From: Mercurialis annua
Lineage: Eukaryota > Streptophyta > Magnoliopsida > Malpighiales > Euphorbiaceae
Assembly: GCF_937616625.2 (NCBI RefSeq)
Contig: NC_065571.1
Span: forward strand, 32,697,879-32,761,878
Direction: 5' to 3'
Length of the DNA: 64,000 nt
In this document: positions 36,701-47,814 of the stretch, one piece after another
Numbering within the stretch: the first letter of the stretch is position 1
Layout of the letters: the number at the start of each line of letters is the position of its first letter
Position numbers and translations under genes: made by a program
The notes under the pieces: model-generated
What the model was told of the DNA's origin: nothing
What the model saw: only the letters and a program-made list of their open reading frames with translations
Database searches by the model: none

Positions 36701-39700
36701 CCATGCGTTTACAAACGTTACGAAACAAACCCAAGTGTTTCACCTTTTTAGCGATTTTTACAAATGATACGAAACAAATCCAAGCGTTTCACCTTTTCAG
36801 TTATTTAATCCAAACGTTTACAAACGTTACGAAACAAATCCAAACGTTTCACCTTTTTAGCAATTTAAGCCAAACATTTACAAACGTTACCAAACAAATC
36901 CAAACGTTTCACCTTTTTAGGGATTTAAGCAAAACGTTTACAAATATTACGAAACAAATCCAAGCGTTTTACCTTTTTAGCGATTTTGACCAAACTTTTA
37001 CAAACGTTATGAGACAAAACCAAACATTTCAGCTTTTTAGCGATTTAAGCCAAACGTTTACAGACATTAGGAAACAAAACCAAACGTTTACAAATTCTAT
37101 GAAACAAATCCAAACGTTTCTCCTTTCTAGCGATTTAAGCCAAGTGTTTACAAACATTACGAAACAAATCCAAATGTTTCACCTTTTTAGCGATTTAAGC
37201 CAAACGTTTACAAACGTTACGAAATAAATCCAAATGTTTCCCCATTTAAGCGATTTAAGCCAAACGTTTAAAACGTTACGAAACAAATCCAAACGTTTCA
37301 CCTTTTTAGCGATTTACGTACAAACGTTTCGAAACAAATCCATTCGTTTGTAAACGTTTGGCTTAAATCGCTAAAAATGTGAAATGTTTGGTTTTGTTCC
37401 GTAACGTTTCTAAGTGTTTGGCTTAAATCGCTAAAAATGGTAAACGTTTGGATTTGTTTTGTAATGTTTTAAAAGTTAGGTTTTGTTTTGTAACGTTTGT
37501 AAATGTTTGGCTTAAATCGCAAAAAAATATGAAAGGTTTGGTTTTGTTCCGTAATGTTTCACATTTTTAGTTATTTAAGGCAAACGTTTACAACCGTTAT
37601 GGAACAAGACTAATATTTCACTTTTTAGCAATTTAAGCAAGAAGTTTACAAACGTTATGAAACAAAACCAAATGTTTAAAACGTTAAGAAAAAAATCCAA
37701 ACGTTTCACATTATTAGTGATTTAAGCTACCCGTTTACAAACGTTACGGAACAAAACCAAATGTTTCACCTTTTTAGCGATTTAAGTCAAACTTTTACAA
37801 ACATTACAAAACAAATCCAAACATTTCACATTTTTAGCGATTTAGGCCAAACTTTTACAAACGTTATAAAACAAATCCAAATGTTTCACCATTTTTGCGA
37901 TTTAAGCCAAACGTTTACAAATGTTACGAAACAAAACCACACGTTTCCCCATTTTAGCGATTTAAGCCATGCGTTTACAAACGTTACGAAACAAACCCAA
38001 ATGTTTCACCTTTTTAGCGATTTAAGCCAAACGTTTACAAATGTTCAGAAACAAATCCAAGCGTTTCACCTTTTCAGTTATTTAATCCAAATATTTACTA
38101 ACGTTACGAAACAAATCCAAGCGTTTCACCTTTTTAGCAATTTAAGCCAAACAGTTACAAATGTTACCGAACAAATCCAAACGTTTCACCATTTTTGCGA
38201 TTTAATCCAAACGTTTACAAATGTTACGAAACAAAACCACACGTTTCCACATTTTGGCGATTTAAGCCATGCGTTTACAAATGTTTCGAAACAAACCCAA
38301 ATGTTTCACCTTTTTAGCGATATAAGCCAAACGTTTACAAATGTTACGAAACAAATCCAAGCGATTCACCTTTTCAGTTATTTAATCCAAACGTTTACTA
38401 ACGTTACGGAACAAATCCAAGCGTTTCAACTTTTTAGCAATTTAAGCCAAACATTTACAAATGTTACCGAACAAATCCAAACGTTTAACCTTTTTAGGGA
38501 TATAAGCCAAACGTTTACAAATGTTACGAAACAAATCCAAGCGATTCACCTTTTCAGTTATTTAATCCAAACGTTTACTAACGTTACGGAACAAATCCAA
38601 GCGTTTCAACTTTTTAGCAATTTAAGCCAAACAGTTACAAATGTTACCGAACAAATCCAAACGTTTAACCTTTTTAGGGATTTAAGCCAAACGTTTACAA
38701 ATGTTACGAAAAAAATCGAAGAGTTTCACTTTTTTAGCGATTTTGACCAAACTTTTACAAACATTATGAAACAAATCCAAATGTTTCTCCTTTCTAGCGA
38801 TTTAACCCAAGTGTTTACAAACGTTACGAAACAAATCCAAATGTTTCACCTTTTTAGCGATTTAAGCCAAACGATTACAAACGCGAAGAAACAAATCCAA
38901 ACGTTTCACCTTTTTAGCAATTTAAGCCAAACGTTTATAAACGTTACTAAACAAAACCAAACGTTTCACCTTTTCATCGATTTAAGCCAAACGTTTACAA
39001 ACGTTATGAAACAAAACCAAACGTTTCCAAACGATACGAAACAAATCCAAACGTTTCACTTTTTTAGCGATTTAAGCCAAACGTTTACAAACGTTACAAA
39101 ACAGATCCAAATGTTTTACCTTTTTAGCGATTTAAGCCAAAACGTTTACATACGTTACAAAAATAATCCAAACGCTGCACATTTTTTGCGATTTAAGCCA
39201 AACGTTTAACACGTTTAAAAGTTTTTAATGATTTACGTATACAAACGTTACAAAACAAACCAAATGTTTTGTTTAGCAATGTAAACGTTTTTTTTCGTAA
39301 TGTTCATAACGTTTGTAAATGTTTGGCTTAAATCGCTAAAAAGGTGAAACGTTTGGTTTTGTTTCATAATCTTTGTAAACGTTTGGCTTATATCGCTAAA
39401 AAGGGGAAACGTTTAGATTTGTTTTGTAACGTTTATAAACGTGTGGCTTAAATCGCTAAAAAGGTGGAACGTTTGGTTTTGTTTTTCAACGTCGTAACGT
39501 TTGCAAACGTTCCAAATTTTTAGCGATTTAATCCAAACGTTTCCAAACAATACGAAACAAATCCAAACGTTTCACTTTTTTAGCGATTTAAGCCAAACGT
39601 TTACAAACGTTATAAAACAGATCCAAATGTTTTACCTTTTTAGCGATTTAAGCCAAAACGTTTACAAACGTTACAAAAATAATCCAAACGCTGCACATTT

Positions 39701-40305
39701 TTTGCGATTTAAGCCAAACGTTTAACACGTTTAAAAGTTTTTAATGATTTACGTATACAAACGTTACAAAACAAACCAAATGTTTTGTTTAGCAATGTAA
39801 ACGTTTTGTTTCGTAACGTTCATAACGTTTGTAAATGTTTGTCTTAAATCGCTAAAAAGGTGAAACGTTTGGTTTTGTTTCATAATCTTTGTAAACGTTT
39901 GGCTTATATCGCTAAAAAGGAGAAACGTTTAGATTTGTTTTGTAACGTTTATAAACGTGTGGCTTAAATCGCTAAAAAGGTGGAACGTTTGGTTTTGTTT
40001 TGCAACGTCGTAACGTTTCCAAACGTTTCACCTTTTTAGCTATTTAAGCCAAATGTTAACAAATGTTACGAAACAAATCCAAGCGTTTTATCTTTTTAGC
40101 AATTTAAGACAAACGTTTACAAACGTTACAAAAAAAACAAATGTTTCACCTTTTTAGCAATTTAAGCCAAACATTTACAAACTAACACGAAACAAATCCA
40201 AACGTTTCACCTTTCCTCATTTTAGCGATTTAAGCCAAACGTTTACAAACGATACGAAACATAACCAACTTTGTAGCGATTTAAGCCAAACGTTTACAAA
40301 CGTTT

Positions 40306-43300
40306 CTTTTGGATTTGTTTCGTAACGTTTGTAAACGTTTGGCTTAGATTGCTAAAATGGGGAAGGGTGAAAAGTTTGGATATGTTTCGTAACATTTGTA
40401 ATAGTTTGGTTTAAATCGCTAAAAAGGGGAAACATTTGGTTTTGTTTCGTATCTTTTGTAAACGTTTAGCTTGAATCGCTAAAAAGGTGAAACGTTTGGA
40501 TTTGTTTCAGTAAGGTTTGTAAACATTTGGCTTAAATTGCTAAAAATGAAACGTTTAAATTTGTTTCGTAATGTTTGTAAACGTTTTCTTTTGTTTCGTA
40601 ACGTTTATAAACGTTTGGCTTAAATTGTTAAAAAACTGAAATGCTTGGATTTGTTTCATAACGTTTGTAAACGTTTGGCTTAAATTGCTAAAAATATGAA
40701 ACGTTTGGATTTGTTTCGTAATGTTTGTAAAAGATTTTTCTTAAATTGCTAAAAAGGTGAAACACTTGGATTTGTTTCGTAACGTTTTAAACTTTTGGTT
40801 TTGTTTCGTAAAGTTTGTAACGGTTTGGCTTAAATCGCTAAAAATATGAAACGTTTGGTTTTGTTCTGTAACGTTTGTAAACGTTTGACTTAAATCGCTA
40901 AAAATGTGAAATGTTTGGTTTTGTTCTGTAACGTTAGTAAACGTTTGGCTTAAATCGCTGAAAATCTGAAACGTTTGGTTTTCTTCCAAAACATTATTAA
41001 ACGTTTGGCTTAAATCGCTAAAAACGTGAAACGATTGGATTTGTTTCGTAGGTTTTAAACGTTTGGTTTTGTTTCGTAAAGTTTGTAAACATTTGGCTAA
41101 AATCAATAAAAATGTTAAACGTTTGGTTTTGTTCCGTTACGTTGGTAAACATTTGGATTAAATCGATAAAAATGTGAAATGTTTGGATTTGTTTCGTAAC
41201 ATTTAAAATGTTTGGATTTGTTTCGTAACGTTTGTAAACGTTTGGCTTAAATCGCTAAAAATGTGAAACATTTGGTTTTGTTCCATAAAGTTTGTAAACG
41301 TTTGGCTTAAACTGCTAAAAACGATTGGTTTTGTTTCGTAACGTTTATAAACGTTTGTCTTAAATTGCTAAAAAGCTGAAATGCTTGGATTTGTTTCGTA
41401 ACGTTTGCAAACATTTTGCTTAAATTACTAAAAATGTGAAACTTTTGGATTTTTTCGTAATATTTGTAAAAGAGTTTTCATAAATCGCTAAAAAGGTGAA
41501 ACACTTGGATTTTTTTCGTAACGTTTTAAACTTTTGTTTTTTTTCGTAACGTTTGTAAAGGTTTGGCTTAAATCGCTAAAAATGTGAAACGTTTGGTTTT
41601 GTTCTGTAACGTTTGTAAATGTTTGACATAAATCGCTAAAAATGGGAATTGTTTGGTTTTATTCCAAAACATTTGTAAACGTTTGGCTTAAATCGCTAAA
41701 AACGTGAAACGATTGGATTTGTTTCGTAAGGTTTTAAACGTTTGGTTTTGTTTCTTATTTGTAAACGTTTGGCTAAAATAAATAAAAATGTAAAACATTT
41801 GGTTTTGTTCCGTAACGTTGGTAAACGTTTGTAAACGTTTGGCTTAAATTGCTAAAAATGTGAAACGTCTGGATTTGTTTCGTGACGTTTAAAACGTTTG
41901 GTTTTGTTTCGTAACGTTTGTAAACTCTTGGCTTAAATCGCTAAAAATGTGAAACGTTTGGTTTTGTTCCGTAACGTTTGGCTTAAACTGCTAAAAACGA
42001 TTGGTTTTGTTTTGTAACGTTTGTAAACGTTTGGCTTAAATCTCTAAAAAGGGGAAATGTTTGGAATTGTTTCGTAACGTTTCGTTTGGTTTTGTTTCAT
42101 AATGCTTGTAAACGTTTGGCTTAAATCGCTAAAATGGGCGAACGTTTGGATTGGATTTTTTCGTAACGTTGGTAAACGTTTGGCTTAAATTGCTAATAAT
42201 GTGAAATATTTGGTTTTGTTCCGTAACATTTGTAAAAGTTTGGCTTAAATTGCTAAAAAAATGAAATTTTTCGTTTTGTAACGTTTGTAAATGCTTGACT
42301 TATATTGCTAAAAAGGTGAAACGTTTGGATTTGTTTCTTATCGTTTGTAAACGTTTCGCTTAAATCGCTAAAAAGGTGAAATGTTTGGATTTGTTTCGTA
42401 ATGTTTGTAAACGTTTGGCTTAAATCACTAAAAAGGTGAAACTTTTGGATTTTTTTCGTAACGTTTGTAAACGTTTGGCTTAAATTGCTAAAAATGTGAA
42501 ACGTCTGGATTTGTTTCGTGACGTTTAAAACGTTTGGTTTTGTTTCGTAACGTTTGTAAACTCTTGGCTTAAATCGCTAAAAATGTGAAACGTTTGGTTT
42601 TGTTCCGTAACGTTTGGCTTAAACTGCTAAAAACGATTGGTTTTGTTTTGTAACGTTTGTAAACGTTTGGCTTAAATCTCTAAAAAGGGGAAATGTTTGG
42701 AATTGTTTCGTAACGTTTCGTTTGGTTTTGTTTCATAATGCTTGTAAACGTTTGGCTTAAATCGCTAAAATGGGCGAACGTTTGGATTGGATTTTTTCGT
42801 AACGTTGGTAAACGTTTGGCTTAAATTGCTAATAATGTGAAATATTTGGTTTTGTTCCGTAACATTTGTAAAAGTTTGGCTTAAATTGCTAAAAAAATGA
42901 AATTTTTCGTTTTGTAACGTTTGTAAATGCTTGACTTATATTGCTAAAAAGGTGAAACGTTTGGATTTGTTTCTTATCGTTTGTAAACGTTTCGCTTAAA
43001 TCGCTAAAAAGGTGAAATGTTTGGATTTGTTTCGTAACGTTTGTAAATGTTTGGCTTAAATCACTAAAAAGGTGAAACTTTTGGATTTTTTTCGTAACGT
43101 TTGTAAACGTTTGAATTAAATTGCTAAAAAGGTGAAACGTTTGGATTTGTTTCGTAACGTTTGTATACGTTTGGATTTGTTTCGGAAAGTTTGTAAACGT
43201 TTGGCTTAAATTGCTAAAATGGGGAAACGTTTGGATTGGTTTCTTAACGTTTGTAAACGTTTAGCTTAAATTGCTAAACACTTTTGATTTTGTTTCGTAA

Positions 43301-43335
43301 AGTTTGTAAACTTTTGGCTTAAATTGCTAAAACAA
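40306..43335 (-). repeat. Large inverted satellite block
   Basis: The longest reverse-oriented block, about 3 kb or 50 units. The left joint is near ACGTTTCTTTTGGATTTG and the right joint near GCTAAAACAAATCC. It contains the 636-bp tandem duplication. Confidence 0.85.
41833..43104 (-). repeat. 636-bp higher-order tandem duplication
   Basis: Two consecutive 636-bp copies (41,833-42,468 and 42,469-43,104). By eye they differ at about two positions (near 42,400 and 43,040). Each copy spans about ten diverged 60-bp units including truncated ones, so the duplication is recent and covers several units at once. Confidence 0.85.
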
Positions 43336-44945
43336 ATCCAAACTTTTCCCATTTAGCGATTTAAGCCAAACGTTTACAAACGTTACGGAACAAATCCAAA
43401 AGTTTCACATTTTTAGCGATTTAAGCCAAACATTTACAAACATTACGAAACAAATCAAAATGTTTCCCCATTTCAGCGATTTAAGTCAAACGTTGAAAAC
43501 GTTACGAAAGAAATCCACATGTTTCCCCATTTTAACGATTTAAGCCAAACGTTTACAAACATTACGAAACAAATCCAAACATTTCACCTTTTTAGCAAAT
43601 TAAGCCAAACGTTTACAAACGTTACGAAACAAATCCAAACATTTTACCTTTTTAGCGATTTAAGCCAAATGTTTACAAACGTTACAAAAAAAAACCAAAC
43701 GTTTTTCAGCAATTTAAGCCAAACGTTTACAAACGTTACAGAACAAAACCAAACGTTTCACATTTTTTCCGATTTAAGCAAAACGTTATTAACGTTACGA
43801 AACAAAACCAAAAGTTTTCCGATTTAGTGCTAGCTTAATTTTATGCTTTTGCTTGATTTTATAATCAGGCTATTTTGCTCGCTGGGCGGCTCAGCGCAAG
43901 CTTATGAATCAGTTTCTTAATTGTAAAACGAGCGGAGAAGATAAAGGCCATACAAAGAAGCGGATATTGTCCATTGGAGCTGGGTTAAATACAACTTACT
44001 TTCAGTTACAGATTCATTAGTTCATGTCTTCTCAATAAATTTATATACCATATAATACATGCTTACCGTATGTATTGCATTATCTTATATGCTAACTTTT
44101 GATATCTGGGAGCTTATTGGTAGTGGCTACACTTTCTATGACAAGATGAGGTAAAAGCGCCATCTCTATAACTGGAGGTGGATTTCAAGGAGGACTCAGG
44201 TTGAGTTACTTATAGTTATATCATATGTGTTTGGCTAGCAGTTCTTTGATCTTTATTTGCATGAACTACTTGTTAGGTAACTAGTAAAAGGGCAGAAATA
44301 GAAATTGGTGCTTCAGGGTGTATTCTTGGCATTTTAATTTAGTAATTTGGCCAATTATTTGCTTTTAATTTATCAAATTTAGCTTATTATTTGCATTTGA
44401 TTTATAAAATTTGGCTAGTAATTGGAAATCTTCATCTATGTTCAAATGCTTAGACTTTTTTTACCCTTTTTTTCTCCATTTCATTGTTTTTATTAGCCAA
44501 TTTTAAGTATGGATAGAGTGTATCCATTTTCAATGATTACTTTCTTAGTGTAGTATGATTCATCTTTTTCAAGATGTCTTTTCAACCTTTTCTATATATC
44601 AAATTGATTAAAAATTCACTTAGAGTGTCAAGCCAAGAATGATTCTTATACCTTGACATTTGATACTGATGCTTTTGCAATTTACAAACTATATCTTAAT
44701 ATCACTTTGTTTGACTGCGTAGATAAGAAAATGTAATTTTGATCCAATGTTTTTGTAACTGTTTGTTTAAGATGGCAGGTTGTTGCTTTCCCGTTAAGCT
44801 TGAGTGACCTTTTAGAAGTTCACCCTCTAAAAAACTCTAAGATTTCCTCTTACAAGGGTATTTGCTTCTCTCATCTACAATAATTTTTTCAATTATTTCT
44901 GCCTTGAGCTGGTTTAATGATCCTGAAGCATGTCTTTCTGTGTAC

Positions 44946-45427
44946 AGGGTCGTCCAAGGATGTTGTTTCAAGCATGACGGGACTGAAATCGGAGAAGAGT
45001 TCCCGGGTTGTCTGTTTTAGAGAGATGTTGATCGATTTTGTGCCGAATACAGCCAGAGTTTCTCTTGCTGAAGCACCTGGTTATCAAATAGCTCCCAGTG
45101 GAGCCCCGGCTAATGTTGCTATTGAAATTGCTAGATTAGGAGGAAATGAAGCCTTTATCAAAATCTCATAAACAAGGTACTTATATCAGAACTGTCATTT
45201 TAAATCATGTTATTTTGCAGCTGATATGCTAATTCCGTTGTCAAATTTTGATGAAGGCCAGTGTATTTCACTACGGATCAATAAGTTTGATTCATGAGCC
45301 TTCCAAATCTGCTCATCTTGTTGCATTGGATATAGCGAAGAAAGCGGGTTGTGTGCTTTCATATGATCCAAACTTGAGATTGGCATTACGACCATCAGTA
45401 AAAGCTGCTCGTAAAGGAATTATGAAG
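44946..45427 (+). pseudogene. Fructokinase gene fragment (pfkB family)
   Basis: Fructokinase phosphorylates fructose for starch and sugar metabolism. The first exon-like part (after acceptor GTGTACAG, to about 45,168) reads [19 protein letters not shown] and [15 protein letters not shown], the N-terminal sugar-kinase signature; the family has Gly where Arg stands in CFREML and where Ser stands in PSGAPAN. It runs into a stop at AFIKIS. The second part, after acceptor TTTTGCAG at 45,220, begins ADML, shifts frame, then reads [13 protein letters not shown] and LSYDPNLRL to a donor at 45,428. About 60-80 residues between the parts and the whole C-terminal half with the catalytic Asp are missing. 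Splice-site remnants show it was copied from genomic DNA and not from mRNA. Confidence 0.85.
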
Positions 45428-46038
45428 GTCAGTGCTTTTTCTTCTCTTTCTAGTTTTTTTGTAACATTTATAGATCTTTTAGACCATGCATACTTGTGTT
45501 TTTGTTCAGCTTGTCATTAATGCAAATGATTGGTTATGTTCACTAATATGCCTAGATGATTTTAGGACATGAATAAGCTACTGAAACTATTGGTTCCCCT
45601 TGAAGTTTTATAATTTCCTGCCAGTTTGAATTATAGGAAAACTGATTCATTTCATGGGTTCCATGACTCTAGCCAATCTTAGATTATCTCTTCTCATTCC
45701 TGGATCACCAATGGCTAATTTATACTCATTTGCAGCTCTTGCAAACCATGCACCTAAAACAAAACATACTGAGAACAATGAGAAAGCAATTTAAATTCAT
45801 TTGTATAGCCATCGATTGGACTAATGAAATGCGGATTTGTTGTCTTTTACTACAAAATAAACATTTCTTTGTGCTTTATCCTCGCGTTTTCTTTTCTTTT
45901 TTATAAGTTCAACATTTGGTTTTAGGTGTTTGATGCACTGATGAGTCTAATTTTCTTAAATTATGATTGTTTAAACTGAATGAATCATGGGTTGGGTGCA
46001 CATTCTGTTTCATACAAACTTTCACATATTAATACATA

Positions 46039-46066
46039 TATCCTCATATATTAATATATGAGGATA
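46039..46066. repeat. 28-bp perfect palindrome
   Basis: TATCCTCATATATT and its exact reverse complement follow each other without a spacer. It lies in AT-rich filler with no neighbouring gene. It may be a remnant of a small inverted-repeat element. Confidence 0.85.
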
Positions 46067-46600
46067 ATAATACAAATTCCTACATTTTTATTATTTACAC
46101 ATTTATCCTATCATTTTTCGGTGTATGTTTCGTGTCGCTTTTGTTTCCCGTTTACATGCTACTTAGTATTTCGTTGATTATGTTTAGGCATAACCTCTCA
46201 TATTGCAGCTAATAAAGGATTTAGGTGGTCTTACTTTCCAATACTAACCCCTACTTTCAGTGAAATAATCCCCCTCCTGCAAGGCAAGATAACTGCATGC
46301 TCCCATCATCTTCTTTGTGTTTTCGTTTTCTTATTAGGCTAACTAAATTTTTAATTAATCGTCGCTATTTTTACGGTTAATAAGTTTTCATTCCTTTTAC
46401 TCAAAAATTGTATAATCATTTAGAGACCCTGATATAGCTTGTCATTTTTCTCATCTTAAACAAAATAAAAATTTGACTTCTTTTCTTACTAGTGCATATT
46501 TTCAAACAAACTACCATGGATGCTTATCAGGAACACAGTTGAAGTAAAGTACTCTAATTATTTTTATGAACTACAAAACTATAAGCATTCAAGTCAATGA

Positions 46601-46728
46601 TATTTAATTTCTTGCTTTCTTCATACCAGTGCTGCCTTACCAAATATAATGCTATGATGTCTTCTGGGTGAAGGGATTCATTTAATTTCTTGCTTTATTC
46701 ATACCAGTGATGCCATGCCACATATAAT
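46601..46728 (+). repeat. Direct repeat pair, 50 bp each
   Basis: 46,601-46,650 and 46,679-46,728 match at most positions (shared TTTAATTTCTTGCTTT and TTCATACCAGTG). The offset is 78 bp. This is a local duplication inside the insert; no coding sense is seen. Confidence 0.75.
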
Positions 46729-47060
46729 ATTTAACATTACTTATGCTTTTCGTAAACAAACTTTCTTATAAAATTATGAATGTCTAAGTACTGAGCTTTT
46801 CTTGTTATTGGTATTTAGTAGTCATGATCAGGACATATGGATGTATTAAAACAATTTAGCATGAGATAATATTTGCTATGTTTCTTCCAAGTCTTTGTGT
46901 TCCACCTTAAGTTATTTGTAAGTTAATCTTTTGTTTTTACTTTCTTATAGATATGAAACGTAAAAATTATGTAACGTCAAAGGAACTATCACGAGTAGCA
47001 ACGACAAAAGCTAGACGACATAAAATACCAACATTGGTTATAGTGAATACATAGCTTAAA

Positions 47061-47151
47061 GATGAACTACTTATCTGAAAAGGAAAAAATAATTGAAGAG
47101 AATATGGAAAAATTAGAACGTATGCAACAAGATTGTTTGCAGGGTTTTTAG
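47061..47151 (+). pseudogene. Possible C-terminal remnant of a CACTA-associated protein
   Basis: An ATG-started frame of 29 codons ending at TAG 47,149-47,151 codes a Glu/Lys-rich helix (EKEKIIEENMEKLERMQQD), a likely coiled coil, about 660 bases from the CACTA end. CACTA accessory proteins can end in such helices, but the match is only in character, so this is a guess. Confidence 0.25.
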
Positions 47152-47419
47152 AGCTTCAACAGTGCTAGATAGGTTTTGGCGGTTGTATCACATCATCGTA
47201 GACTCTACCGCAATATTTTTTTTATTGTTGTATTTTGTAATATTCGTACTTAGACTACTTTTGATATTATTAAAAACTAATATATATAATTATATTTTGA
47301 ATTTAATGAATAGCTATATTAAACTTATGTCATATTTATTTTCTTTTTTAGGAATTTTATTTTGTTATATTAATTATTTCAATATATTATAAACAAAAAA
47401 TAATTATGTAGCATTAAAG

Positions 47420-47814
47420 GGTATTTTGTCACAAATTAGTAACGGATTAGTGACAAACATTTAAGTCAGAAATGAATTTCCTTCACAAATCCGTCAAAAA
47501 TTAGTGACAGATTTGTGACAAACATGTTAGTCACAAATTAATTTCCTTCACAAATACGTCACAAAATTGTGATAGAATTGTGACGGTAAGATCCATCACA
47601 AATGGAATTCCGTCACAAATCCGTCACAAATAGTGACGGATTTGTGAAGAAAAAGTCCGTCATAAATTTGTGACAGATTTTTTAAAAATTAACAGTTCAC
47701 TTCAGTGACGGATGTATCTGTCACTAATCCATCACAAATTTGTGACAAATTGTTTTGTGACGCCTTTTTTGATGACGGATGTTTCCGTCACAAACTGGCT
47801 GTGTTTTAGTAGTG
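47420..47814 (-). mobile_element. CACTA transposon subterminal repeats and terminal inverted repeat
   Basis: The last 16 bases, read on the minus strand, are CACTACTAAAACACAG, the standard start of En/Spm (CACTA) transposons. The preceding 390 bases are packed with motifs around GTGACGGA and TCCGTCACAAAT in both orientations. These are typical subterminal repeats to which a TnpA-like protein binds in this superfamily. Satellite DNA starts right after, at 47,815. Confidence 0.85.

Larger units (their letters stand above)
34639..43826 (+). repeat. 60-bp satellite array, segment 2
   Basis: About 153 further units of the same satellite. Inverted blocks lie at about 36,119-36,290, 37,338-37,556, 39,284-39,505, 39,790-40,020 and 40,306-43,335. 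Higher-order copies are clear: offsets of 180 bp (38,331-38,690), 300 bp (37,891 and 38,191), 516 bp (39,035 and 39,551), 636 bp (41,833-43,104) and 1260 bp (36,481 and 37,741). The longest open frame, 482 codons at 37,761-39,209, is a satellite artefact with a 20-residue period. No other feature is visible. Confidence 0.95.
43827..47814. mobile_element. Non-satellite insert ending in a CACTA terminus
   Basis: About 4 kb of unique sequence inside the satellite. The right end is a CACTA-type terminus; the left end shows no matching terminal repeat, so the element is either truncated at the left or the insert is composite. Three bases TTA flank it on both sides (43,824-43,826 and 47,815-47,817), the length a CACTA element duplicates, though such a short AT match may be chance. 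Contents: fructokinase exon fragments, AT-rich filler, a short coiled-coil frame near 47,061 and subterminal repeats. Parts 43,827-44,945 and 45,428-46,900 hold no gene I recognise. Confidence 0.6.

Noticed and set aside
37761..39209. 482-codon ORF with a 20-residue repeat, and dozens of similar ORFs from 20 to 57 kb
   Set aside because: The period equals one 60-bp satellite unit, and open frames come and go with indels and appear on both strands. There is no start context or non-repeat domain, so it is an artefact of a unit length divisible by three.
47162..47392. 76-codon hydrophobic ORF
   Set aside because: Very AT-rich sequence between the CACTA subterminal region and the rest of the insert; Ile/Leu/Phe richness follows from base composition.
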